Below, in pieces: positions 8,848 through 16,146 of a DNA stretch of 64,000 bases (position 1 is the first letter of the stretch; each line of letters opens with the position of its first letter). A program made the translations under genes and the position numbers. Origin of the DNA: Lentzea kentuckyensis (lineage in GTDB: Bacteria > Actinomycetota > Actinomycetes > Mycobacteriales > Pseudonocardiaceae); assembly GCF_002150765.1 (NCBI RefSeq), contig NZ_MUYM01000060.1:1-64000 (forward strand), written 5' to 3'. The notes under the pieces were generated by a model, which did not search any database, was not told where the DNA came from, and worked only from the letters and a program-made list of their open reading frames with translations.

Positions 8848-8965
8848 CAGGCGGAACGCCCGAACGGGCGCTGTGGTCGACCTCACGGCATGAAATCGTT
8901 ACCAAGAAGGTTGTTTAGGCGATGTAACTAATGTCTACCCGCCTCCGACCTGGGAGAGTGCCGTC

Positions 8966-10291
8966 TTGCCGTCGGTCGATCGCGCCACCCGAACCTCGTG
9001 GCTGATCTGGACCACCGCCGTCTTCGTCTACTTCGCCGCCGTCTTCCACCGCAGCACGCTCGGTGTCGCCGGGCTGGAAGCGAGTGAGCGGTTCGGGCTC
9101 GGCCCCGCGCAGCTCGGTGTGTTCACCGTGCTGCAGATCGGTGTCTACGCCCTCATGCAGATCCCGACCGGTCTGCTCGTGGACCGCTTCGGTCCGCGCA
9201 AGATCCTCACCGTCGCCGCGTTGCTCATGGGCACCGGCCAGCTGCTGTTCGCCGTCGCCGACTCGTACGGGCTGGGGCTCGTCGCGCGGGCCGTGCTGGG
9301 CATGGGTGACGCGATGACGTTCATCAGCGTGATCCGGATCGTGGCCACGCACTTCCCGCCGCGCCAGTACTCGCTTGTCGTCGCGGTGACCGCCGCGCTG
9401 GGCGGTGTCGGCAACCTCGTCGCCACCGTGCCGCTGACCCTCATGCTCGGCTCGATCGGGTGGACGTGGGCGTTCCTCATCGCCGGTGGCATCACCGCCG
9501 GCTACGCCGCCGTGGCGTTCCTGCGGGTGCGCGACGTGCCGGACGGGTTCGTCGCGCCGAAGCCGGAGGTCGTGCCGATCGGGAAGATCTGGCCGAAGGT
9601 GCGGCAGGCGTGGAGCGTGCCCGGCACCCGGCTCGGGTTCTGGGCGCACTTCAGCACGATGTCGACGCCGGCCGTGCTCGGTCTGCTGTGGGGTTACCCG
9701 TACCTCGTGCAGGCGCAGGGCATGTCGGCCAAGGCGGCGTCGTCCACGCTCGGGCTGCTGGTGATCGGCGCGATCGTGTCGAGTCCGATCATCGGCGCGC
9801 TGTTCTCGCGCAACCCCGAGTGGCGCATGCCGATCGCGGTCTGGTTCCTGGCGTTCGCGCTCACCGGGTGGGCCGTGTTGCTGCTGTGGCCGGGTGGGCA
9901 CGTGCCGACGCCGGTCATCGCCGTCGTGTTCCTCGTGCTGACCGTGGGCGGGCCGATCTCCGGTGTCGCGTTCGCTCTCGCCCGCGACTACAACCCGTCG
10001 CACCGGCAGTCCACCGCGAGCGGGCTGGTCAACGTCGGCGGCTTCCTCGCCGTGACGGTGACCGCGCTCGGTATCGGCGTGCTGCTGGACCTGCTCGAGC
10101 ACCTCGTGACCCCGCAGACGGCGTTCCGGATCGCGCTGAGCTTCTGCGTCGTCGTGCTGGCGTCCGGCGGCTGGCGGATGCTCGTGTGGTGGCGGCGCGC
10201 GCGTGCGGCGGTGTTCGCCGCGGAGGAGCGTGGTGAGACGGTGCCGGTGCAGTTGCGGCGTCGTCGTTGGGACGCTCTCCGCGTCGCTTAA
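8966..10291 (+). CDS. Major facilitator superfamily transporter
   Basis: A 441-residue, 12-helix MFS permease. The signature loop between helices 2 and 3 reads GLLVDRFGPRKIL, and a cytoplasmic central loop lies around residue 200. The VFHRSTLGVAG start and the GDAMTFISVIRIVATHFPP segment resemble NNP/nitrate- or hexuronate-type MFS proteins, but the substrate is not assignable. TTG 8966 is used because it follows GGGAGA at 8952-8957 and no other start in this frame is as well placed. The C-terminus is arginine-rich. It is followed after 11 nt by truB. Confidence 0.85.
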   Translation: MPSVDRATRTSWLIWTTAVFVYFAAVFHRSTLGVAGLEASERFGLGPAQLGVFTVLQIGVYALMQIPTGLLVDRFGPRKILTVAALLMGTGQLLFAVADSYGLGLVARAVLGMGDAMTFISVIRIVATHFPPRQYSLVVAVTAALGGVGNLVATVPLTLMLGSIGWTWAFLIAGGITAGYAAVAFLRVRDVPDGFVAPKPEVVPIGKIWPKVRQAWSVPGTRLGFWAHFSTMSTPAVLGLLWGYPYLVQAQGMSAKAASSTLGLLVIGAIVSSPIIGALFSRNPEWRMPIAVWFLAFALTGWAVLLLWPGGHVPTPVIAVVFLVLTVGGPISGVAFALARDYNPSHRQSTASGLVNVGGFLAVTVTALGIGVLLDLLEHLVTPQTAFRIALSFCVVVLASGGWRMLVWWRRARAAVFAAEERGETVPVQLRRRRWDALRVA

Positions 10292-10302
10292 GCTTTCGCG
10301 CC

Positions 10303-11190
10303 GTGAAACCCTCTGTTGCACCGGGCCTGGTCGTCGTCGACAAGCCGGACGGCATGACCTCGCACGACGTGGTGGCGCGTGTGCGCAGGATTCTCGGCAC
10401 CCGCAAGGTCGGGCACGCCGGCACGCTCGACCCGATGGCGACCGGCGTGCTCGTGCTCGGCATCGAACGTGCCACGAAGCTGCTCGGCCACCTCGCGCTC
10501 GACAGCAAGGCCTACCTCGCCACGATCGTGCTCGGCGCGGCCACCACCACGGACGACGCCGAGGGCGAGGTGCTGTCCACTGTGGACGCCTCCGGGGTGA
10601 CCGACGAGGCCATCGCCGCCGAGGTGGCGAAGCTGACCGGCCCGATCCAGCAGGTGCCGTCCGCCGTGTCCGCGGTGAAGATCGACGGCAAGCGCGCCTA
10701 CGCACGGGTGCGTGCGGGCGAACAGGTCGAGATCCCCGCACGGCCCGTGACGGTGCATCGGTTCGACGTGCTGTTCACGCGCCGTGAGGACAAGACCGTG
10801 CTGATCGACGTGATGGTCGAGTGCTCCTCCGGCACCTACGTGCGCGCGTTGGCCCGCGACCTCGGTGCGACGCTGGGTGTCGGCGGGCACCTGGGTGCGT
10901 TGCGGCGCACCAGGGTCGGCCCGTTCGACCTGCGCGTGGCCAAGACGCTGGAACAGCTCGAAGAGACGCCCGCGCTGTCGCTGGACCTGGACGCGGCGGT
11001 CGGCACGGCGTTCCCGCGCCGCGAGATCGATCCGCGGGAGGCTTCGGCGCTCTCGCACGGACAGCGGTTGAGCGCGGGCGGGTTCGACGGCGTCTACGGC
11101 GTGTTCGGGCCGGACGGGCACGTCATCGCGCTGGCCAAGGACGAGGGCACCGCGTGCAAGCCGGTGGTCGTGCTCAGCCCCGCTGGATGA
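10303..11190 (+). CDS. truB: tRNA pseudouridine(55) synthase
   Basis: A 295-residue enzyme that makes Psi55 in the T-loop of tRNAs. The catalytic motif GHAGTLDPMATGVL (Asp nucleophile) is intact, with KAYLATIVLG, QVPSAVSAVKIDGKRAYARVRAGE and CSSGTYVRALARDLG following, and a C-terminal PUA-like part as in actinobacterial TruB. I chose GTG 10303 (VKPSVAPGLVVVDKP), which matches family N-termini, rather than an upstream in-frame start that overlaps the MFS gene. It lies 33 nt before ribF. Confidence 0.97.
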   Translation: MKPSVAPGLVVVDKPDGMTSHDVVARVRRILGTRKVGHAGTLDPMATGVLVLGIERATKLLGHLALDSKAYLATIVLGAATTTDDAEGEVLSTVDASGVTDEAIAAEVAKLTGPIQQVPSAVSAVKIDGKRAYARVRAGEQVEIPARPVTVHRFDVLFTRREDKTVLIDVMVECSSGTYVRALARDLGATLGVGGHLGALRRTRVGPFDLRVAKTLEQLEETPALSLDLDAAVGTAFPRREIDPREASALSHGQRLSAGGFDGVYGVFGPDGHVIALAKDEGTACKPVVVLSPAG

Positions 11191-11223
11191 CCCGTGCGGG
11201 CGGCACGTCGTAGGCTGATCACC

Positions 11224-12156
11224 GTGCAACGCTGGCGCGGACTAGACCACCTTCCCGGCGGCTGGGGCCGCTGCATCGTGACCATCGGCGTGTTCGACGG
11301 AGTCCACAAAGGTCATCAGGCCCTCGTCGGACGTGCCGTGGCGCTCGCAGGGGAGCGCGGGCTGCCGAGCGTGCTGATGACCTTCGACCCGCACCCCTCC
11401 GAGGTGGTGCGGCCCGGCAGCCACCCCGCGCAGCTCACCACGCTGCGTCGGCGGGCCGAGTTGGTCGAGGAGCTCGGCATCGACCACTTCGTGGTGGTGC
11501 CGTTCAGCCTGGAGACCAGCAGGATGCCCGCGGACGAGTTCGTCCACGAGGTGCTGGTCGAGAAGTTGCACGCGGCGGCTGTCGTAGTAGGTGAGAACTT
11601 CACTTTCGGGCACAAGGCGGCGGGTAACGTCGCAATGCTGCGCCAGCTCGGGCAGCGGTTCGGATTCGTGACCGAGGGGGCTGATCTGGTGTCGGCTGAC
11701 GACGTGACCTACTCGTCGACCTACATCCGGGCGTGCATCGACGCCGGGGACGTGAAGGCGGCGGCGGAGGCGCTGGGGCGTCCGCACCGGCTGGAGGGGA
11801 TCGTCGTCAAGGGCGACGGGCGGGGGAAGGACCTGGGGTTCCCGACCGCCAACCTGTCGACGCCGAAGTTCGCCGCCGTGCCGGCCGACGGCATCTACGC
11901 GTGCTGGTTCACCGACGCCAAGGGCAAGAAGCTCAAGGCGGCGGTGAGCGTCGGGACCAACCCGACGTTCTCCGGGCGGGAGCGGCGGGTCGAGGCGTTC
12001 GTGCTGGACGTGAACGAGGACTACTACGGCCAGCGGGTCGCGGTGGACTTCGTCGACCGGCTGCGCGAGATGGAGAAGTTCGACTCCGTCGAGGCCCTTC
12101 TCGAACAAATGCATCGAGATGTAGACCGAACGAGGGAACTGCTCGCCGAGTCGTGA
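11224..12156 (+). CDS. ribF: Bifunctional riboflavin kinase/FAD synthetase
   Basis: A 310-residue enzyme that converts riboflavin to FMN and FAD. The N-terminal FMN adenylyltransferase domain has IGVFDGVHKGHQAL, MTFDPHPSEV and the STYIR motif; the C-terminal flavokinase domain has GRPHRLEGIV...GKDLGFPTANL and VGTNPTF. GTG 11224 (VQRWRGLDHLPGGWG) agrees with homologues; the upstream in-frame ATG extends without conservation. It sits between truB and rpsO as in other Actinobacteria. No FMN riboswitch is seen upstream. Confidence 0.96.
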   Translation: MQRWRGLDHLPGGWGRCIVTIGVFDGVHKGHQALVGRAVALAGERGLPSVLMTFDPHPSEVVRPGSHPAQLTTLRRRAELVEELGIDHFVVVPFSLETSRMPADEFVHEVLVEKLHAAAVVVGENFTFGHKAAGNVAMLRQLGQRFGFVTEGADLVSADDVTYSSTYIRACIDAGDVKAAAEALGRPHRLEGIVVKGDGRGKDLGFPTANLSTPKFAAVPADGIYACWFTDAKGKKLKAAVSVGTNPTFSGRERRVEAFVLDVNEDYYGQRVAVDFVDRLREMEKFDSVEALLEQMHRDVDRTRELLAES

Positions 12157-12240
12157 CCGTCAGATTGGGCAAAGCGGGCGTGGGGGCGGCCGCAGGCTGG
12201 CAGGATGCTGGTCGGAGTGCGGGCTACGGGAGAGGCCAAA

Positions 12241-12720
12241 GTGGAGGACCACAAGATCGTTCAGCGCAACCTCGCCCTGCAACGGGAGTGGTACGGGGAG
12301 CCGCTGGGTGACCGCGTGCGCCGGCTGGTCGTGGCCTTCAACGTGTCCCAGGCCCAGCTCGCGGACGTGCTGGGGATCAGCGCGCCGATGCTGAGCCAGG
12401 TGATGAGCGGCCGCCGTGCCAAGATCGGCAACCCGTCCGTGCTCGCGCGGATGATCATGCTGGAGCGCAAGGTGCTCACGCCCGACGTGGCGACCGGTGC
12501 TCCGGAGGCGTTGCAGCGGGCGCTCGACGACGTGCGCGAGTCCAAGCCGACCGTGTCCCGCGACTCGTTGCCGGTCAACGGCGACGAGAGCGCCGCGTAC
12601 CCGGTGCTGCGCCGCGTCGCCGACCGCACCGAACTCCAGCAGGCCGCCGATCTGCTCTCCGACGAGTTCCCGGCCATCGCCGACCTGTTCCGCCGCGTCA
12701 TCCGGGCCGCCAACAGGTGA
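12241..12720 (+). CDS. XRE-like helix-turn-helix DNA-binding protein
   Basis: A 159-residue protein with a phage-repressor-type HTH at residues ~25-75 (VSQAQLADVLGISAPMLSQVMSGRRAKIGNPSVLARM) and a helical C-terminal region. Similar single-HTH proteins occur near ribF and rpsO in Pseudonocardiales, but the target is unknown. GTG 12241 is preferred because GGGAGAGG lies 5 nt upstream; an in-frame ATG at 12205 would add 12 residues with a poor ribosome site. Confidence 0.75.
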   Translation: MEDHKIVQRNLALQREWYGEPLGDRVRRLVVAFNVSQAQLADVLGISAPMLSQVMSGRRAKIGNPSVLARMIMLERKVLTPDVATGAPEALQRALDDVRESKPTVSRDSLPVNGDESAAYPVLRRVADRTELQQAADLLSDEFPAIADLFRRVIRAANR

Positions 12721-12784
12721 AGTGGCTCGCTTCCTGGGTGAGGTGTGTCCGCGGACAGCGCGGACCACGTCGCTCGCAGTGTCT

Positions 12785-12804
12785 TCTGGGGAGCGACCCC
12801 CAGA
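12785..12804 (+). repeat. Short intergenic hairpin
   Basis: TCTGGGG / CCCCAGA stem with a 6-nt loop, embedded in a G/C-rich stretch between the HTH gene and the 2H phosphoesterase gene, ending 22 nt before the latter's ATG. It resembles the small G/C hairpins often dispersed between actinobacterial genes. No second copy was noticed in this window. Confidence 0.35.
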
Positions 12805-12826
12805 CCCCCGAGATCGCGCGAGCGCG

Positions 12827-13273
12827 ATGAAGTTTTTCACGGCCCTCTACCCGCCGCGGCACGTGATCGACGAGTTGGACGCCGTGCTCGATCGCAACCA
12901 GGACATGGACTGGACGAAGCCGGAGAAGTGGCACATCACGTTGTGCTTCCACGGTGAATCCGCAGATGAAGAACGCTTCCGAGCTCTTGAGGGCCACGAG
13001 GTGCCGGAAATCCGGCTGAAGGACTTCGGTGACTTCCGCGGCAAGGTCCTGTGGGCCGGAATTCACGGCGATTTAAATCAGTTGGCACGGGCGGCGGGCG
13101 CGAACGACAATTGGTGGGCGCACCTGACGGTGGCGTACGGGTACCGGGGTCAGCCGATGCCGGCCTTCCTGAGCAGCCCGTGGCAACCGTCCGAAGCAGT
13201 GCTCGTGAGCAGCGCCGACGGCGTCCACACACCCGTGGCTCGGGTGGGGTTGCGCACGTCAGCGCGCCGCTGA
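12827..13273 (+). CDS. 2'-5' RNA ligase/cyclic phosphodiesterase family (2H) protein
   Basis: A 148-residue member of the 2H phosphoesterase superfamily. The two catalytic HxT motifs are visible as WHITLCF and AHLTVAY, spaced as in ThpR/LigT proteins. Likely acts on 2',3'-cyclic phosphate or 2'-5' linked RNA ends; true ligase activity is not implied. ATG 12827 (MKFFTALYPP) starts exactly at the conserved first strand. It is a stand-alone gene just upstream of the rpsO leader. Confidence 0.88.
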   Translation: MKFFTALYPPRHVIDELDAVLDRNQDMDWTKPEKWHITLCFHGESADEERFRALEGHEVPEIRLKDFGDFRGKVLWAGIHGDLNQLARAAGANDNWWAHLTVAYGYRGQPMPAFLSSPWQPSEAVLVSSADGVHTPVARVGLRTSARR

Positions 13274-13312
13274 GCACCGTGCCTGATAGCCTTCGCAGTT
13301 GGGTCTGGCTGC

Positions 13313-13377
13313 GGTCCGTGGCGGCCAGTACCGGCTACCCCGGCCAGCAATTCGGCGGGCGTGGGGCCGCACGGACC
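13313..13377 (+). promoter_or_regulatory. Structured rpsO 5' leader (candidate S15 autoregulatory element)
   Basis: A long-range stem pairs GGTCCGTG-GCGGCC (13313-13326) with GGCCGC-ACGGACC (13365-13377), interrupted by one bulged G. It encloses a second GC-rich hairpin (CCGGCTACCCCGG area). The element ends 10 nt before the AGGAGA ribosome site of rpsO. S15 is known to autoregulate through structurally diverse leaders in several phyla, including Actinobacteria; that this one does so is inference from position and structure. Confidence 0.5.
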
Positions 13378-13400
13378 TGAACAAGTAGGAGAAGTACCTA

Positions 13401-13670
13401 GTGGCACTGTCCACGGATCAGAAGAAGTCCATCCTCGGCGAGTACGGGCTGCACGACAGCGACACCGGCTCCACCGAGGCGCAGGTCGCTCTGCTGAGCA
13501 AGCGCATCGCCGACCTCACCGAGCACCTCAAGCAGCACAAGCACGACCACCACTCCCGCCGTGGTCTTCTGCTGATGGTCGGCCGTCGCCGCCGTCTGCT
13601 GAACTACCTGACCAAGGTGGACATCAACCGCTACCGCGCGCTGATCCAGCGCCTCGGTCTGCGCAGGTGA
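13401..13670 (+). CDS. rpsO: 30S ribosomal protein S15
   Basis: An 89-residue S15 protein that binds 16S rRNA at the central domain junction. It matches the family over its whole length (LSTDQKKSILGEYGLHDSDTGSTEAQVALLSKRI, HKHDHHSRRGLLLMVGRRRRLLNYL). GTG 13401 is preceded by AGGAGA with 8-nt spacing. The gene is monocistronic in appearance, with a structured leader upstream and a perfect palindromic terminator downstream, before pnp. Confidence 0.99.
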   Translation: MALSTDQKKSILGEYGLHDSDTGSTEAQVALLSKRIADLTEHLKQHKHDHHSRRGLLLMVGRRRRLLNYLTKVDINRYRALIQRLGLRR

Positions 13671-13675
13671 CACTT

Positions 13676-13713
13676 GCCGAGGGGGAGTGACCGGCCGGTC
13701 ACTCCCCCTCGGC
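13676..13713. terminator. Perfect 38-bp palindrome after rpsO
   Basis: Arms of 19 bases (GCCGAGGGGGAGTGACCGG and its exact complement) meet with no spacer, 5 nt after the rpsO stop. As RNA it would form a ~17-bp stem with a GGCC loop. No T-tract follows. It is read here as a bidirectional-capable terminator or mRNA end between rpsO and pnp; being perfectly symmetric, it could also be a protein-binding site. Confidence 0.7.
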
Positions 13714-13788
13714 GCACAGCCGGGTGTATACAGATCCCCGGCTGCAAAAGAGAACAAAACAGGGCCCGCATCGCGCGAAGCAGTTATC

Positions 13789-13850
13789 GCCGGTCCTCGG
13801 TAGTGGCCCTCTGGTGGAAACGCCCCAGAGGACTTCGATCGAAGACCGGC
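13789..13850 (+). promoter_or_regulatory. Structured pnp 5' leader
   Basis: Outer stem GCCGGTC / GACCGGC (13789-13795 and 13844-13850) encloses a hairpin CCTCTGG / CCAGAGG (13808-13814 and 13825-13831). It lies 50 nt before the pnp start in a 186-nt untranslated gap. In enteric bacteria a pnp leader stem is cut by RNase III for autoregulation and a similar arrangement is reported in Streptomyces; whether this leader works so is inference. A TATACA hexamer at 13727 is a weak -10 candidate. Confidence 0.5.
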
Positions 13851-13899
13851 CTCGTCAAGACGCGTGTGCGGTGTCCAAAAGACGAGGAGTAACAAGTAA

Positions 13900-16146
13900 A
13901 TGACGGACATCGAGGTCCACGAGGCGACTGCCGTTATCGACAACGGCAAGTTCGGCTCGCGCACCATCCGCTTCGAGACCGGGCGCCTCGCGCGTCAGGC
14001 CGCGGGCAGCGTGGTGGCGTACCTGGACGACGAGACCATGCTGCTGAGCGCCACGACGGCGTCGAAGCACCCCAAGGAGCACTTCGACTTCTTCCCCCTC
14101 ACGGTGGACGTCGAGGAGCGCATGTACGCCGCGGGCCGCATCCCCGGCTCGTTCTTCCGGCGTGAGGGCCGTCCGAGCACGGACGCCATCCTGACCTGCC
14201 GCCTGATCGACCGTCCGCTGCGCCCGTCCTTCGTGGACGGCCTGCGCAACGAGATCCAGGTCGTCATCACGGTCATGAGCCTCAACCCGGCCGACCTGTA
14301 CGACGTCGTGGCGATTAACGCCGCGTCCGCGTCGACGCAGCTCGCCGGCCTGCCGTTCTCCGGCCCGATCGGTGGCGTCCGCGTGGCGCTCATCGAGGGC
14401 CAGTGGGTCGCGTTCCCGACCTACGAGCAGCTCGAGAAGGCCGTGTTCGACATGGTCGTCGCGGGTCGTGTGGTCGAGTCCGGCGACGTCGCGATCATGA
14501 TGGTCGAGGCCGAGGCCACCGACAACGTGATCGACATGATCGCCGAGGGTGCCACCGCCCCGACCGAGGAGGTCGTGGCCGCGGGTCTCGAGGCCGCCAA
14601 GCCGTTCATCAAGGTCCTCTGCGAGGCCCAGGCGCAGCTCGCCCAGGTCGCCGCGAAGGCCACCGGCGAGTACCCGACGTACCCGGCCTACCAGGCCGAC
14701 GCGTTCGAGGCCGTCGAGGCGTCCGCCACCGGTGAGCTCGCGCAGGCGCTGACGATCGCGGGCAAGGCCGAGCGCGAGTCCAAGCTCGACGAGGTCAAGG
14801 CCGCCACGCTGGAGAAGCTGGCCGAGCAGTTCGAGGGTCGCGAGAAGGAGGTCGGCGCCGCGTTCCGCTCGCTGACCAAGAAGCTCGTGCGCCAGCGGAT
14901 CCTGCGCGACAAGATCCGCATCGACGGCCGTGGCCTCACGGACATCCGTGACCTCGGCGCCGAGGTGGCCGTGATCCCGAGGACGCACGGTTCGGCGCTG
15001 TTCGAGCGCGGCGAGACCCAGATCCTGGGTGTCACCACGCTGAACATGCTGCGGATGGAGCAGCAGATCGACTCGCTCGCTCCCGAGACGCACAAGCGCT
15101 ACCTGCACCACTACAACTTCCCGCCCTACTCGACCGGTGAGACCGGCCGCGTGGGTTCGCCGAAGCGCCGCGAGATCGGCCACGGCGCGCTGGCCGAGCG
15201 GGCGATCATGCCCGTGCTGCCGAAGCGCGAGGAGTTCCCCTACGCGATCCGCCAGGTGTCCGAGGCGCTGAGCTCCAACGGCTCGACGTCGATGGGCTCG
15301 GTCTGCGCGTCGACCCTGTCGCTGCTCAACGCGGGTGTCCCGCTGAAGGCGCCGGTCTCCGGCATCGCGATGGGTCTCGTCTCCGACGAGGTCGACGGTG
15401 AGACCCGCTACGTGGCGCTGACCGACATCCTCGGTGCCGAGGACGCGTTCGGCGACATGGACTTCAAGGTCGCGGGCACCAAGGAGTTCGTGACGGCGCT
15501 GCAGCTCGACACGAAGCTCGACGGCATCCCGTCCGAGGTGCTGGCGCAGGCGCTGGGCCAGGCCCGCGACGCGCGCTACACGATCCTCGAGGTCATGGCC
15601 GAGGCCATCTCCGACCCGGACGAGATGAGCGCCTTCGCGCCGCGCGTGACGTCGGTCAAGATCCCGACCGACAAGATCGGCGAGGTCATCGGCCCGAAGG
15701 GCAAGATGATCAACTCGATCACCGAGCAGACCGGTGCCGACATCTCCATCGAGGACGACGGCACGATCTACGTCGGTGCGGCGGACGGCCCCTCGGCCGA
15801 GGCCGCGATCGGCATGATCAACGCGATCGCGAACCCGCAGCTGCCGAAGGTCGGCGAGCGCTTCCTGGGCACCGTGGTGAAGACGGCCGCGTTCGGCGCG
15901 TTCGTCTCGCTGCTGCCCGGCAAGGACGGCCTCGTCCACATCTCGAAGCTGGGCAACGGCAAGCGCATCGCGAAGGTGGAGGACGTCGTCAAGGTCGGCG
16001 ACAAGCTCCGCGTCGAGATCGCCGACATCGACCAGCGCGGCAAGATCAGCCTCGTCGTCGTGAACGAGGACGCTGCCGAGGCCCCTGCTGACGCTCCGGA
16101 GGCCGTCGAGGCCACCGAGGCTGCTGAGGCGGCTCCCGCGCAGTGA
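13900..16146 (+). CDS. pnp: Polyribonucleotide nucleotidyltransferase (PNPase; GpsI)
   Basis: A 748-residue phosphorolytic 3'-5' exoribonuclease, also reported to synthesise 3' tails in actinobacteria. Domain order is RNase PH 1 (VVAYLDDETMLLSATTASKHPK, FFRREGRPSTDAILTCRLIDRPLRPSF), a helical linker, RNase PH 2 (RTHGSALFERGETQ, GSVCASTLSLLNAGVP, DILGAEDAFGDMDFKVAGT), a KH domain (IGEVIGPKGKMINSITEQTG, ~595) and an S1 domain (FLGTVVKTAAFGAFVSLLPGKDGLVHIS, ~655), then an Ala/Glu-rich tail. ATG 13900 follows GACGAGGAG. The stop overlaps the pepR start by 4 nt. Confidence 0.99.
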   Translation: MTDIEVHEATAVIDNGKFGSRTIRFETGRLARQAAGSVVAYLDDETMLLSATTASKHPKEHFDFFPLTVDVEERMYAAGRIPGSFFRREGRPSTDAILTCRLIDRPLRPSFVDGLRNEIQVVITVMSLNPADLYDVVAINAASASTQLAGLPFSGPIGGVRVALIEGQWVAFPTYEQLEKAVFDMVVAGRVVESGDVAIMMVEAEATDNVIDMIAEGATAPTEEVVAAGLEAAKPFIKVLCEAQAQLAQVAAKATGEYPTYPAYQADAFEAVEASATGELAQALTIAGKAERESKLDEVKAATLEKLAEQFEGREKEVGAAFRSLTKKLVRQRILRDKIRIDGRGLTDIRDLGAEVAVIPRTHGSALFERGETQILGVTTLNMLRMEQQIDSLAPETHKRYLHHYNFPPYSTGETGRVGSPKRREIGHGALAERAIMPVLPKREEFPYAIRQVSEALSSNGSTSMGSVCASTLSLLNAGVPLKAPVSGIAMGLVSDEVDGETRYVALTDILGAEDAFGDMDFKVAGTKEFVTALQLDTKLDGIPSEVLAQALGQARDARYTILEVMAEAISDPDEMSAFAPRVTSVKIPTDKIGEVIGPKGKMINSITEQTGADISIEDDGTIYVGAADGPSAEAAIGMINAIANPQLPKVGERFLGTVVKTAAFGAFVSLLPGKDGLVHISKLGNGKRIAKVEDVVKVGDKLRVEIADIDQRGKISLVVVNEDAAEAPADAPEAVEATEAAEAAPAQ

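Noticed and set aside
8915..10741. A 608-codon minus-strand open frame opposite the MFS and truB genes, rich in Arg/His/Gln/Pro.
   Set aside because: It is an antisense shadow caused by GC codon bias; the plus-strand MFS and truB families are unmistakable and the frame has no domain or ribosome site.
13726..13732. TATACA near 13727 as the pnp promoter -10.
   Set aside because: No acceptable -35 lies at 16-18 nt upstream; kept only as a weak remark in the pnp leader entry.
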